Assembly (NCBI RefSeq): GCF_050157905.1
Contig: NZ_JBKIWZ010000001.1
Span: 3,038,001-3,102,000, forward strand
Direction of reading: 5' to 3'
Length of the DNA: 64,000 nucleotides
Source of the DNA: Pantoea sp050157905
GTDB lineage: Bacteria; Pseudomonadota; Gammaproteobacteria; Enterobacterales; Enterobacteriaceae
Below the pieces are notes generated by a model. It ran no database searches and was not told the DNA's origin. It saw only the letters and a list, made by a program, of their open reading frames with translations. This document shows positions 43,713 through 53,118 of this stretch, in pieces; the first letter of the stretch is position 1; each line of letters begins with the position of its first letter. A program made the translations under genes and the position numbers.

Positions 43713-45188
43713 TTAACCCGCAACAGCGATACGCTTCATGTCGGTCATGTAGCCACGCAGCTTACGACCCACGGTCTCAATCGGGTGCTGACGAACGGCT
43801 TCGTTGACGTCACGCAGCTGCGCGTTATCGACCTGCGTGCCTTCAACCGCTTTGCCCAGATCGCCCGGCTGCAGGGTGGTCATGAACTCTTTCAGCAACG
43901 GCACTGCCGCGAAGGAGAACAGGTAGTTACCATATTCTGCGGTGTCAGAGATCACCACGTTCATCTCATACAGACGCTTACGGGCGATGGTATTCGCGAT
44001 CAGCGGCAGCTCATGCAGTGATTCATAGTAAGCCGACTCTTCGATGATGCCCGCGTCAACCATGGTTTCAAACGCCAGCTCAACGCCCGCTTTTACCATT
44101 GCAACCATCACCACGCCTTTGTCGTAGTACTCCTGCTCTTCGATTTTGCCTTCGTACTGAGAGGCCGTTTCGAACGCGGTCTGGCCAGTCTCTTCACGCC
44201 AGGTCAGCAGTTTTTTATCGTCGTTGGCCCAGTCCGCCATCATGCCGGAGGAGAATTCGCCGGAGATAATGTCATCCATGTGCTTCTGGAACAGCGGCGC
44301 CATGATGGTTTTCAGCTGCTCTGACAGCGCATAGGCGCGCAGTTTCGCCGGGTTAGAGAGGCGATCCATCATCAGGGTGATGCCACCAAACTTCAGTGAC
44401 TCGGTGATGGTTTCCCAGCCGAACTGGATCAGTTTCTCTGCATAAGCCGGATCGGTGCCTTCAGCCACCAGCTTGTCGAAGCAGAGCAGTGAACCGGCCT
44501 GTAACATACCGCACAGGATGGTCTGCTCACCCATCAGGTCAGATTTTACTTCAGCGACAAACGACGATTCCAGTACGCCCGCGCGGTCGCCACCGGTTGC
44601 CGCGGCCCAGGCTTTGGCAATTGCCATGCCTTCGCCTTTTGGATCGTTTTCCGGGTGAACCGCGATCAGGGTCGGCACACCGAAGCCACGCTTATACTCT
44701 TCACGCACTTCCGTGCCCGGGCACTTCGGTGCCACCATGACAACGGTGATATCTTTGCGGATGCTCTCGCCCACTTCAACGATGTTGAAGCCGTGTGAGT
44801 AGCCCAGTGCAGCACCCTCTTTCATTAGTGGCTGAACAGCCTGTACCACAGCAGAGTGCTGCTTGTCCGGCGTCAGGTTAACCACCAGGTCCGCCTGCGG
44901 GATCAGATCTTCGTAGGTGCCCACTTTGAAACCGTTATCGGTCGCTTTGCGCCAGGAAGGGCGTTTTTCCGCAATCGCTTCAGCACGCAGTGCATAGGCA
45001 ACATCCAGACCAGAATCGCGCATGTTCAGACCCTGGTTCAGGCCCTGTGCGCCACAGCCAACGATAACGACTTTTTTGCCTTTCAGGAAACTGGCACCGT
45101 CCGCAAATTCATCACGTGCCATGAAGCGGCATTTGCCTAATTGCGCTAACTGGTTGCGCAGATTCAATGTGTTGAAATAGTTAGCCAT
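43713..45188 (-). CDS. ilvC: Ketol-acid reductoisomerase
   Basis: A 491-aa class II (long form) enzyme, second step of isoleucine and valine synthesis: acetolactate or acetohydroxybutyrate is isomerised and reduced with NADPH. The cofactor motif is GCGAQGLNQGLNMRDSGL, and VMVAPKCPGTEVREEYKRGF follows. The start at 45188 (MANYFNTLNLRNQLAQLGKC) is the E. coli start; the open frame upstream lies in the regulatory region. It is divergent from its activator gene ilvY, across paired operators. Its right neighbour in this genome is yhjE. Confidence 0.98.
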   Translation of the reverse strand: MANYFNTLNLRNQLAQLGKCRFMARDEFADGASFLKGKKVVIVGCGAQGLNQGLNMRDSGLDVAYALRAEAIAEKRPSWRKATDNGFKVGTYEDLIPQADLVVNLTPDKQHSAVVQAVQPLMKEGAALGYSHGFNIVEVGESIRKDITVVMVAPKCPGTEVREEYKRGFGVPTLIAVHPENDPKGEGMAIAKAWAAATGGDRAGVLESSFVAEVKSDLMGEQTILCGMLQAGSLLCFDKLVAEGTDPAYAEKLIQFGWETITESLKFGGITLMMDRLSNPAKLRAYALSEQLKTIMAPLFQKHMDDIISGEFSSGMMADWANDDKKLLTWREETGQTAFETASQYEGKIEEQEYYDKGVVMVAMVKAGVELAFETMVDAGIIEESAYYESLHELPLIANTIARKRLYEMNVVISDTAEYGNYLFSFAAVPLLKEFMTTLQPGDLGKAVEGTQVDNAQLRDVNEAVRQHPIETVGRKLRGYMTDMKRIAVAG

Positions 45189-45280
45189 GGGAACTCCGGT
45201 AAGGTTGTGTTTGCTTTTTTTGTTCAGGAACGGCGTGTCATGCAACGCCGCGAATGACCCCATCATACGACAGGAATTTT

Positions 45281-45327
45281 GTTGCTTAAATTGATATATT
45301 AACAACGTCATATTGCAATAAATGCAA
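45281..45327. promoter_or_regulatory. IlvY operators between ilvC and ilvY
   Basis: Two palindromes lie in the divergent spacer: GTTGCTTAAATTGATATATT with its inverse end TTAACAAC (45281-45306), and TTGCAATAAATGCAA (45313-45327). IlvY binds tandem operators here in E. coli; the assignment is by position and symmetry. Confidence 0.7.
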
Positions 45328-45350
45328 CACTAAACAGAGGCGATGCGCGC

Positions 45351-46232
45351 ATGGATTTACGGGATCTGAAACTGTTTCTTCATCTGGCAGAAAGCTGCCA
45401 CTTCGGGCGCAGCGCACGGGCGATGCATGTCAGCCCTTCCACGCTGTCGCGCCAGATTCAGCGACTGGAAGAGGATGTCGGCCACGCGCTGTTCCTGCGC
45501 GATAACCGCACCGTGACGCTGACGGAGGCGGGCGAGCGCCTGCGGCAGTTTGCCCAGCAGACGCTGCTGCAGTATCAGCAACTGCGCCATGTGATGGATC
45601 TGAATGGTCCCTCGCTGAGCGGTGAGCTGCGCCTGTTCTGCTCGGTAACGGCGGCCTACAGCCATCTGCCGCCTATTCTCGACCGCTTTCGCGCAGAACA
45701 TCCGCAGGTTGAGATCAAACTGGATACCGGCGATGCCGCAGATGCAGTGGAAAAAGTGCACTCCGGCGAGGCTGATTTAGCGATTGCCGGTCGCCCTGAA
45801 ACCCTGCCCGCCAGCATCGATTTTATGCCGCTGGGGCTGATTCCACTGGTGCTGATTGCGCCTGCTCTGCCCTGCGCCGTGCGTACCCAGGCCACACAGC
45901 CACAGCCCGACTGGTCAAAAATTCCCTTCATTCTGCCGGTGCAGGGTCCGGCCCGGCGGCGTATCGATCTCTGGTTTCGCCGTCATCGCATTCCTAATCC
46001 GTTCATTTACGCCACCGTGTCGGGGCATGAGGCGATTGTCTCGATGGTGGCGCTGGGCTGCGGTATTGCGTTACTGCCGGATGTGGTGCTGGAAAACAGC
46101 CCGGAACCGGTGCGGAACCGCGTGCTGATGCTGGAGAATGTAGAGTCCGTTGCACCGTTTGAGCTTGGCATCTGCGTACAAAAAAAGCGGCTCGGTGAGC
46201 CGCTTATCAGTGCGTTCTGGAGCCAGCTGTAA
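45351..46232 (+). CDS. ilvY: LysR-family activator IlvY
   Basis: A 293-aa LysR regulator that activates ilvC when acetolactate or acetohydroxybutyrate accumulates. The HTH (MDLRDLKLFLHLAESCHFGR, then ARAMHVSPSTLSRQIQRLE) is at residues 1-58; the effector domain contains DTGDAADAVEKVHSGEADLA and VSMVALGCGIALLPDVV. The start has an AGAGGCG site. It is divergent from ilvC and its end directly abuts the end of ilvA on the other strand, the same arrangement as in E. coli. Confidence 0.97.
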   Translation: MDLRDLKLFLHLAESCHFGRSARAMHVSPSTLSRQIQRLEEDVGHALFLRDNRTVTLTEAGERLRQFAQQTLLQYQQLRHVMDLNGPSLSGELRLFCSVTAAYSHLPPILDRFRAEHPQVEIKLDTGDAADAVEKVHSGEADLAIAGRPETLPASIDFMPLGLIPLVLIAPALPCAVRTQATQPQPDWSKIPFILPVQGPARRRIDLWFRRHRIPNPFIYATVSGHEAIVSMVALGCGIALLPDVVLENSPEPVRNRVLMLENVESVAPFELGICVQKKRLGEPLISAFWSQL

Positions 46233-47780
46233 TCAGCTGCCTGACAGGAAGAAGCGGAACGCCGGGTTCTGGCTTTCGTCATGAAAGTCGTAACCCAGAT
46301 CGGTGAGATGCTCTTCGAACCGTGGCTCATCGCTGCCGAGTTCAAACGCGGCCAGCACGCGGCCATAATCGGTGCCGTGGCTGCGGTAATGGAACAGCGA
46401 AATATTCCAGTGCGTGCCGAGCGTCTGCAGAAACTTCAGCAGCGCGCCCGGTGCCTCCGGGAATTCAAAACTGAAGAGCCGTTCATGCAGCGGCTTAGAA
46501 GGACGACCACCGACCATGTAGCGCACGTGCAGTTTCGCCATCTCATCATCGGAGAGATCCACCACCTGATAACCCCCCCGGGTCAGCTCGCCGATGATTT
46601 CACTACGCTCTTCCATGCCACGGGTCAGTCTCACACCCACAAAAATGCAGGCTTTGTCCGCATCGGCATAGCGATAGTTGAACTCGGTGATGGAGCGCCC
46701 ACCCAGCGTCTGGCAGAAGCGCAGGAAACTGCCCTGCTGCTCCGGGATCGTTACGGCCAGCAGCGCTTCGCGCTGTTCGCCCAGCTCACAGCGTTCAGAG
46801 ACGTAACGCAGGCCGTGGAAATTGACGTTGGCCCCGGACAGCACATGCGCCAGCCGCTCACCTTTAATCTCATGCTGCTGGATGTACTTTTTCATGCCCG
46901 CCAGCGCCAGCGCACCCGACGGCTCCGCCACGGCGCGAACATCCTCGAACAGATCTTTCATGGCCGCACAGATCGCATCGCTGTCGACGGTGATGATCTC
47001 GTCGATATAGGCCTGACAGAGCCGGAAGGTTTCGCTGCCAATCCGCTTAACCGCAACGCCTTCAGCAAACAGCCCGACACGCGGCAGATCGACGGGATGA
47101 CCGGCCTCCAGCGCCGCCTTCAGGCAGGCGGAGTCTTCCGACTCCACCGCGATCACTTTGATCTGCGGCATCAGCTGCTTGATCAGCACCGCAACGCCTG
47201 CTGCCAGGCCGCCGCCGCCCACCGGCACAAAAACCCGGTCAAGGTGCGCATCCTGCTGCAGCAGCTCCATGCCCAGCGTGCCCTGTCCGGCAATAACGGC
47301 CGGATGGTCAAACGGCGGGACGAAGGTGTATCCGCGCTGTTCAGAGAGTTCAATCGCTTTGGCTTTCGCCTCGTCAAAGTTGGCCCCGAACAGGAAAGCC
47401 TCACCGCCAAATGCGCGCACCGCATCAACCTTGATGTCTGCTGTGGCCAGCGGCATCACAATCAGTGACTTGATGCCTAGCTTCGTCGCCGAGAGCGCCA
47501 CGCCCTGCGCGTGATTTCCGGCTGACGCCGTAACCACGCCGCGCGCTTTCTGCTCTTCGTTGAGGCCGGCGATCATCGCGTACGCCCCGCGCAGCTTGAA
47601 GCTGTGCACCGGCTGGCGATCTTCCCGCTTCACCAGGATGGTGTTGCCGAGACGCGACGAAATTTTTTCCATAACCTGCAGCGGTGTCACCTGCGCCACT
47701 TCATACACCGGTGAACGCAGCACTGCGCGCAAATACTCCGCGCCGCAAGGCGCGTCGGGTAGCGGTTGAGACTCGGCCAC
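46233..47780 (-). CDS. ilvA: Threonine ammonia-lyase, biosynthetic
   Basis: A 515-aa PLP enzyme that deaminates threonine to 2-oxobutanoate, the committed step to isoleucine. The PLP lysine is in PVHSFKLRGAYAM (about residue 58), and the glycine-rich phosphate loop is VGGGGLAAGVAVL. The C-terminal ~180 residues form two ACT-like regulatory domains that give isoleucine inhibition (EQREALLAVTIPEQQGSFLR, FSFEFPEAPGALLKFLQTLG). It starts 2 nt after ilvD, the last gene of ilvLGMEDA. Confidence 0.98.
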   Translation of the reverse strand: MAESQPLPDAPCGAEYLRAVLRSPVYEVAQVTPLQVMEKISSRLGNTILVKREDRQPVHSFKLRGAYAMIAGLNEEQKARGVVTASAGNHAQGVALSATKLGIKSLIVMPLATADIKVDAVRAFGGEAFLFGANFDEAKAKAIELSEQRGYTFVPPFDHPAVIAGQGTLGMELLQQDAHLDRVFVPVGGGGLAAGVAVLIKQLMPQIKVIAVESEDSACLKAALEAGHPVDLPRVGLFAEGVAVKRIGSETFRLCQAYIDEIITVDSDAICAAMKDLFEDVRAVAEPSGALALAGMKKYIQQHEIKGERLAHVLSGANVNFHGLRYVSERCELGEQREALLAVTIPEQQGSFLRFCQTLGGRSITEFNYRYADADKACIFVGVRLTRGMEERSEIIGELTRGGYQVVDLSDDEMAKLHVRYMVGGRPSKPLHERLFSFEFPEAPGALLKFLQTLGTHWNISLFHYRSHGTDYGRVLAAFELGSDEPRFEEHLTDLGYDFHDESQNPAFRFFLSGS

Positions 47781-47782
47781 GG

Positions 47783-49633
47783 TTAGCCTCCCAGCTTGCT
47801 CTTATCGCGGACTGCACCTTTGTCGGCGCTGGTCGCGAGTGATGCGTAAGCACGCAGTGCGAAGGAGACTTCACGCTGACGATTGACCGGCGTATAAGCC
47901 GCATCGCCACGTGCCTGCTGCTCTTCACGGCGGGCGTGCAGTTCGTTGTCCGGTACGGCGAGTTTGATGCCGCGATTAGGAATATCGATTTCGATGGTGT
48001 CGCCATCTTTAACCAGCGCAATGGTGCCGCCGTTGGCCGCTTCCGGCGAGGCGTGACCGATTGAGAGGCCCGATGTGCCGCCTGAGAAACGACCGTCAGT
48101 GATCAGGGCGCAGCTTTTGCCCAGGCCCATCGATTTCAGGTAGGTGGTCGGATAGAGCATCTCCTGCATACCCGGTCCTCCTTTTGGCCCTTCGTAGCGG
48201 ATAACGACTACGTCGCCCGCCACCACTTTGCCACCCAGAATCGCCTCTACCGCGTCATCCTGGCTTTCATACACTTTGGCCGGGCCGGTAAAGGTAAGGA
48301 TCTCTTTGTCTACGCCTGCGGTTTTAACGATGCAGCCATCTTCTGCGATGTTGCCGTAAAGTACAGCCAGACCGCCATCCTGCGAATAGGCGTTTTCACG
48401 GGTACGGATACAGCCTTCAGCACGGTCGTCATCCAGCGTGTCCCAGCGGCAGCTCTGCGAGAACGCCTGAGTGGTACGGATACCGGCAGGACCCGCGCGG
48501 AACATCTCTTTTATCGCCTGATCCTGGGTCAGCATGATGTCGTACTGGTCCAGCGTTTCACGCATGGTCTGCTGCAGGATGTTGCGGGCGCTGCTGTCGA
48601 ACAGGCCTGCGCGATCCAGCTCGCCGAGAATCGCGTAGACGCCACCTGCACGGTGCACATCTTCCATGTGATATTTCGGGGTGCTGGGCGCCACTTTACA
48701 GAGCTGAGGCACTTTGCGTGACAGACGGTCAATGTCGGAGATGTTGAAGTCGATATCGCCTTCCTGCGCCGCCGCCAGCAGGTGCAGCACGGTATTGGTG
48801 GAGCCGCCCATCGCGATATCCAGCGTCATCGCGTTTTCGAAGGCCGCTTTGTTAGCAATGTTTCGCGGCAGGACGTTGGCGTCATCCTGCTCATAGTAAC
48901 GTTTGGTCAGGCTGACAATACGCTTACCGGCGTTGATGAACAGTTCTTTACGGTCAGCGTGCGTGGCCAGCAGTGAGCCGTTGCCCGGCTGCGACAGGCC
49001 GAGGGCTTCGGTCAGGCAGTTCATGGAGTTCGCAGTGAACATACCGGAGCAGGAGCCGCAGGTCGGACAGGCAGAGCGTTCGATCTGCTCGCTGTCAGCA
49101 TCGCTGACGTTGGGGTTCGCCCCCTGAATCATCGCATCCACCAGATCCAGTTTGATGATCTGGTCGGACAGTTTGGTTTTACCTGCCTCCATCGGGCCGC
49201 CAGAGACGAAGATCACCGGGATGTTCAGGCGCAGTGACGCCATCAGCATCCCCGGCGTGATCTTGTCGCAGTTCGAGATACAAACCATGGCGTCGGCACA
49301 GTGCGCGTTGACCATGTACTCGACGGAGTCGGCGATCAGCTCACGCGAAGGCAGGGAATAGAGCATGCCGCCATGGCCCATGGCAATACCGTCATCCACC
49401 GCGATCGTGTTGAACTCTTTGGCTACGCCACCTGCCGCTTCAATCTGCTCGGCAACCAGTTTACCCAGATCGCGCAGATGGACGTGGCCCGGCACAAACT
49501 GGGTGAAGGAGTTCACGACGGCGATAATCGGTTTGCCGAAATCGTCATCGGTCATTCCTGTTGCGCGCCAGAGGGCACGGGCACCCGCCATGTTGCGGCC
49601 GTGGGTGGTGGTAGCGGAACGGTACTTAGGCAT
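47783..49633 (-). CDS. ilvD: Dihydroxy-acid dehydratase
   Basis: A 616-aa iron-sulfur enzyme, third step of the isoleucine/valine path, equal in length to E. coli IlvD. Cluster cysteines are visible in CISNCDKITPGM and ACPTCGSCSGMFTANSMNCL; the C-terminal part has DGRFSGGTSGLSIGHASPEA. The start (MPKYRSATTTHGRNMAGARA) at 49633 is chosen by homology over the upstream frame. It lies 60 nt after ilvE and 2 nt before ilvA in the same transcript. Confidence 0.98.
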   Translation of the reverse strand: MPKYRSATTTHGRNMAGARALWRATGMTDDDFGKPIIAVVNSFTQFVPGHVHLRDLGKLVAEQIEAAGGVAKEFNTIAVDDGIAMGHGGMLYSLPSRELIADSVEYMVNAHCADAMVCISNCDKITPGMLMASLRLNIPVIFVSGGPMEAGKTKLSDQIIKLDLVDAMIQGANPNVSDADSEQIERSACPTCGSCSGMFTANSMNCLTEALGLSQPGNGSLLATHADRKELFINAGKRIVSLTKRYYEQDDANVLPRNIANKAAFENAMTLDIAMGGSTNTVLHLLAAAQEGDIDFNISDIDRLSRKVPQLCKVAPSTPKYHMEDVHRAGGVYAILGELDRAGLFDSSARNILQQTMRETLDQYDIMLTQDQAIKEMFRAGPAGIRTTQAFSQSCRWDTLDDDRAEGCIRTRENAYSQDGGLAVLYGNIAEDGCIVKTAGVDKEILTFTGPAKVYESQDDAVEAILGGKVVAGDVVVIRYEGPKGGPGMQEMLYPTTYLKSMGLGKSCALITDGRFSGGTSGLSIGHASPEAANGGTIALVKDGDTIEIDIPNRGIKLAVPDNELHARREEQQARGDAAYTPVNRQREVSFALRAYASLATSADKGAVRDKSKLGG

Positions 49634-49693
49634 GCTCTTTACTCCAGTGAAAATAAGTTCGCGGACATCCGGCGACATCCGCGCAAGGTCTGG

Positions 49694-50623
49694 TTAGGCG
49701 TTAACCGGGTCCAGCCAGCCCCATTTGTCTTCAGTCTCGCCAGTGAACAGGCCAAAGAACGCCTGTTGAATGCGTTTGGTGACCGGGCCACACTTGCCTT
49801 CGCCGACCTGAATGCGGTCTACGCTGCGCACAGGGGTAATTTCTGCTGCGGTACCGGACATAAAGACTTCGTCAGCCAGATAGAGAGACTCACGCGACAG
49901 GGTCTGTTCGCGCACTTCGATACCCATATCACGCGCCAGCGTGATGATCGCATCGCGGGTGATGCCCGGCAGTGCCGAAGAGGTAAATGGCGGAGTAAAG
50001 AGCACGCCATCTTTCACTTCAAACAGGTTTTCGCCTGCGCCTTCTGAAATCAGACCATTGGTATCCAGCGCAATCCCTTCCTGATAGCCGTGACGGCGGG
50101 CTTCGCTACCCACCAGCAGTGAGGAGAGGTAGTTTCCGCCCGCTTTCGCGGCGGTCGGCAGGGTATTCGGCGCAACACGGTTCCATGAGGAGACCATCGC
50201 ATCGATACCGTTCTCTAATGCTTCAGCACCCAGGTAAGCGCCCCACGGGAATGCGGCAATAATCACATCAGTGGTGAAACCATCTGGCGGATTCACGCCC
50301 AGGCCGACGTCGCCCACAAAGGCCAGCGGACGGATATAAGCACTTTTCAGTTTGTTAACGCGGATGACTTCGCGGCACGCTTCCATCAGCTCATCAACGC
50401 TGCTTTTAATCGGGAAACGGTAGATTTTGGCGGAGTCGTGCAGACGTTGCATGTGTTCACGATGACGGAACACAACGGGTCCTTTGTGAGAGTCGTAGCA
50501 GCGCACGCCTTCAAATACCGACGTACCGTAGTGCAACGCGTGGGACATGACGCTGACCTTCGCCTCTTCCCACTTAACCATCTCGCCATTGAACCAAATA
50601 AAGTCTGCTTTCTTCGTGCTCAT
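49694..50623 (-). CDS. ilvE: Branched-chain amino acid aminotransferase
   Basis: A 309-aa class IV aminotransferase that makes isoleucine, valine and leucine from their keto acids with glutamate. Family blocks include HYGTSVFEGVRCYDSHKGPV, the PLP lysine in TAAKAGGNYLSSLLVGSEA, and FMSGTAAEITPVRSVD. It has the same length as E. coli IlvE. It begins 18 nt after ilvM with a clear GAGGG site and is followed by ilvD. Confidence 0.98.
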   Translation of the reverse strand: MSTKKADFIWFNGEMVKWEEAKVSVMSHALHYGTSVFEGVRCYDSHKGPVVFRHREHMQRLHDSAKIYRFPIKSSVDELMEACREVIRVNKLKSAYIRPLAFVGDVGLGVNPPDGFTTDVIIAAFPWGAYLGAEALENGIDAMVSSWNRVAPNTLPTAAKAGGNYLSSLLVGSEARRHGYQEGIALDTNGLISEGAGENLFEVKDGVLFTPPFTSSALPGITRDAIITLARDMGIEVREQTLSRESLYLADEVFMSGTAAEITPVRSVDRIQVGEGKCGPVTKRIQQAFFGLFTGETEDKWGWLDPVNA

Positions 50624-50641
50624 TGTTATTCCCTCTCGCGA

Positions 50642-50899
50642 CTACGCGCGAATTTGTTGTGTTGTCTGTTGTTGAATCTGAACGCCTGCGACGTCGATCA
50701 GTTTGCTTAACTGAGAAGACAGTAAATCGACGGAGCGCTGGCTGGCAACGGTCATTTCAATATTAATATTTTCTGCATTAGCGACGGTGGCCATGTTCAT
50801 AGAACAGACCTGAAAACCGCGGTGACGCACAACACGCAGAATGCGCTCCAGTATTTCAGGGCGGAATCGGGCTTCGATAGACAACTGATGCTGGTTCAT
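50642..50899 (-). CDS. ilvM: Acetolactate synthase II small subunit
   Basis: An 85-aa regulatory subunit of acetohydroxyacid synthase II: one ACT domain (MNQHQLSIEARFRPEILERI, then LRVVRHRGFQVCSMNM) that is needed for activity of the large subunit IlvG. It overlaps the ilvG stop by 4 nt (ATGA), so translation is coupled and gives equal subunits. The length is that of E. coli IlvM. Confidence 0.97.
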   Translation of the reverse strand: MNQHQLSIEARFRPEILERILRVVRHRGFQVCSMNMATVANAENINIEMTVASQRSVDLLSSQLSKLIDVAGVQIQQQTTQQIRA

Positions 50900-52542
50900 A
50901 CGGTTTTCTCCATCATGTTTGCATTGCTGGCACCCGGCGGTACCAGTGGCCAGACGTTTTCATGCTCATCAATTGCAACATGCAGGAAGTAAGGACCTTC
51001 GCTGTTCAGCAGAGCATCAAGGGCGGCGTCGACCTGATCTTTACGGGTAATACTCTGGCCAGGAATGTCAAAGGCACTGGCCAGCGTGAGGAAGTCGGGG
51101 TTGTCAGAGAGATTCGTTTCGCTATAGCGACCGTCAAAAAAGAGCTGCTGCCACTGGCGCACCATGCCCAGACGCTGGTTGTCCAGCAGCAGGATCTTCA
51201 CGGGCAGCCTGCCCCGCTTGATGGTGCCCAGCTCCTGAATGTTCATCATGATGGAGCCGTCACCTGAAACACAGATTACAGTATCTTCCGGGCGGGCTAC
51301 CTGAGCGCCAATGGCGGCGGGTAAGCCAAAGCCCATGGTGCCTAAACCGCTGGAGGTGATGAAGTTCTCAGGTGCGCTGAAAGCCATGTGTTGCGCGGTC
51401 CACATCTGGTGCTGACCGACGTCGGTGGTTACGACAGTATCGGCGGATTTGCGATCCGAGAGCTGCTTCAGCAGCAGCGGGGCATAGATCGCCTCGCCCG
51501 GATGATCATAGCGCCAGGCGTGGCTGGCTTTCATCGCCTTCACCTCATCACGCCAGGCATCAATTTGCAGCGGCTGACTCAGCGCGGGCAGCAAAGCATT
51601 GAGATCGCCCTGCAGCGAGACATGCGCGCGACGCAGCTTATTTAATTCTGCCGGGTCGATATCGAGGTGAATGACGCTGGCGTGCGGGGCAAAGGTGTCC
51701 AGCTTACCGGTCACGCGGTCATCGAAACGGGCGCCGACCGCAATCAGCAGGTCGCACGCCTGCACGGCGAAGTTAGCGGCTTTGGTACCGTGCATCCCCA
51801 GCATACCGAGGTAAACCTCGCTGTGAGGATCCACGCTGCCCAGCCCTTTTAAAGTCGCGACGGCCGGGATACCGGTCTCTTCTGCCAGCGCACGCAGTGC
51901 CGGCACGGCCTGCGCCAGACCGACACCGCCGCCGACATAGAGCATCGGTTTTCTGGCCTGTGCCATCAGAGCGCGTGCGTCATGGATTGCCTGATGGGGC
52001 AGGCTGCTGTCCTCTTCGACCGACACCAGATGCGGCGCGGGTTCACCCTGCGCGACCTGGATGTCTTTCGGGATATCGACCAGAACCGGCCCCGGACGAC
52101 CCGACTGCGCCAGCGCAAAGGCCTCGGCCATGATGGCGGGCAGCTCATCCAGCGACTCCACCAGAAAACTGTGTTTGGTGCAGGCCAGTGACAGGCCCAG
52201 CACGTCGATCTCCTGAAATGCATCGGTGCCGATAAAGGCAGAGTTTACCTGTCCCGTTATCGCCACAACCGGAACGGAATCCATCATCGCATCCGCCAGG
52301 CCAGTGATCAGGTTTGTCGCGCCAGGACCGGATGTCGCGATGCAGACGCCGGTTTTGCCTGTGGAGCGCGCATGACCGATCGCCGCCATCACCGCGCCCT
52401 GCTCATGACGACACAATAGGTGTTCCACGCCGCCGTCATAGAGCGCGTCGTATACCGGCATGATCGCGCCGCCCGGGTAACCAAATACGGTATTTACACC
52501 CTGCGCGCGTAAAGCCTGAACTACCCACTGTGCACCTGTCAT
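50896..52542 (-). CDS. ilvG: Acetolactate synthase II large subunit
   Basis: A 548-aa thiamine-diphosphate enzyme, first common step of branched-chain synthesis; it makes acetolactate and acetohydroxybutyrate. The N-terminal YPGGAIMPVYDALYDGGVEH carries the catalytic glutamate shortly after (RHEQGA). The ThDP motif GDGSIMMNIQELGTIKRGRL is near residue 430. The reading frame is intact, unlike in E. coli K-12, where ilvG carries a frameshift. The ATG at 52542 follows AGGAGAATAGCG. It is the first enzyme gene after the leader peptide ilvL. Confidence 0.98.
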   Translation of the reverse strand: MTGAQWVVQALRAQGVNTVFGYPGGAIMPVYDALYDGGVEHLLCRHEQGAVMAAIGHARSTGKTGVCIATSGPGATNLITGLADAMMDSVPVVAITGQVNSAFIGTDAFQEIDVLGLSLACTKHSFLVESLDELPAIMAEAFALAQSGRPGPVLVDIPKDIQVAQGEPAPHLVSVEEDSSLPHQAIHDARALMAQARKPMLYVGGGVGLAQAVPALRALAEETGIPAVATLKGLGSVDPHSEVYLGMLGMHGTKAANFAVQACDLLIAVGARFDDRVTGKLDTFAPHASVIHLDIDPAELNKLRRAHVSLQGDLNALLPALSQPLQIDAWRDEVKAMKASHAWRYDHPGEAIYAPLLLKQLSDRKSADTVVTTDVGQHQMWTAQHMAFSAPENFITSSGLGTMGFGLPAAIGAQVARPEDTVICVSGDGSIMMNIQELGTIKRGRLPVKILLLDNQRLGMVRQWQQLFFDGRYSETNLSDNPDFLTLASAFDIPGQSITRKDQVDAALDALLNSEGPYFLHVAIDEHENVWPLVPPGASNANMMEKTV

Positions 52543-52635
52543 CGCTATTCTCCTGTGTCCTGACCGGAACAACAGAATTTTATGCTACTGTTCATTGTTT
52601 GTTCCTTGTGGATTTGCTGATATTTCCCCGGCTCG

Positions 52636-52672
52636 AAAAAAACCCCCGGACCTTTCGGTGCGGGGGTTTTTC
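52636..52672 (-). terminator. ilv attenuator
   Basis: On the minus strand, AAAACCCCCGCACCGAAAGG then TCCGGGGGTTTTTTT, between ilvL and ilvG. This is the attenuator terminator that is relieved when ribosomes stall at branched-chain codons in ilvL. Confidence 0.93.
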
Positions 52673-52690
52673 GAATTCGAGGCTTGATTT

Positions 52691-52789
52691 TTAAGCCTTT
52701 CTTTCTCCAAGCGTTGCCCCGCACGGTAGGTTAATAACCACCACCACGCTAATCACGACCAGGCTAATCACTTGTAGAAGGGCTTTCAT
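52691..52789 (-). CDS. ilvL: ilv operon leader peptide
   Basis: A 32-codon leader peptide. The translation begins MKALLQVISLVVISVVVVIN and ends GERKA. It is rich in valine, isoleucine and leucine codons: 15 of the first 21 residues are V, I or L, with VVVVI in a row. Ribosome stalling there controls the attenuator at 52636-52672. It resembles E. coli IlvL in length and layout. It is too short for ordinary gene calling. Confidence 0.95.
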   Translation of the reverse strand: MKALLQVISLVVISVVVVINLPCGATLGERKA

Positions 52790-53118
52790 GTATTGTTCAA
52801 TTCTTTTACGTGTTCGAAGTAATGCCTACAGAGTTATCATAGTCAGGGGTTATGACACAACTTTTTTTGCAGCTTTTTTTCGCGTCTGCTAATGGGATTG
52901 CGCCTATCGATCTGTAATACAAGAAATAATTACATGATGATAATTATTCATCACTTTAGTGACGTAATAATATTCTGGTGGATTTGCGTACAGCTTCGCA
53001 ATGTTCTGACCCCACATGAAAATAGCGCCGACAGGTTGTGTGACACCCCGAAGCGTGAAAATGCTGTCCTCGCTTTCCTGCTATGCCGTGACCAGGATAA
53101 CGGCTATAAGGAGCGACT
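52790..53118. promoter_or_regulatory. Divergent promoter region of ilvLGMEDA and comM
   Basis: The minus strand has TTGTGT (52855-52860), a 17-nt spacer and ATAACT (52832-52837), a plausible ilv promoter. The central part is AT-rich and holds a perfect 8-bp inverted repeat AATAATTA/TAATTATT (52925-52948). comM has AAGGAG before its start. There is no other gene in these 329 bp. Confidence 0.5.

Noticed and set aside
46281..47468. A 395-codon plus-strand frame antisense to ilvA
   Set aside because: ilvA is certain on the other strand; the frame is long only because of codon bias in a GC-rich gene.
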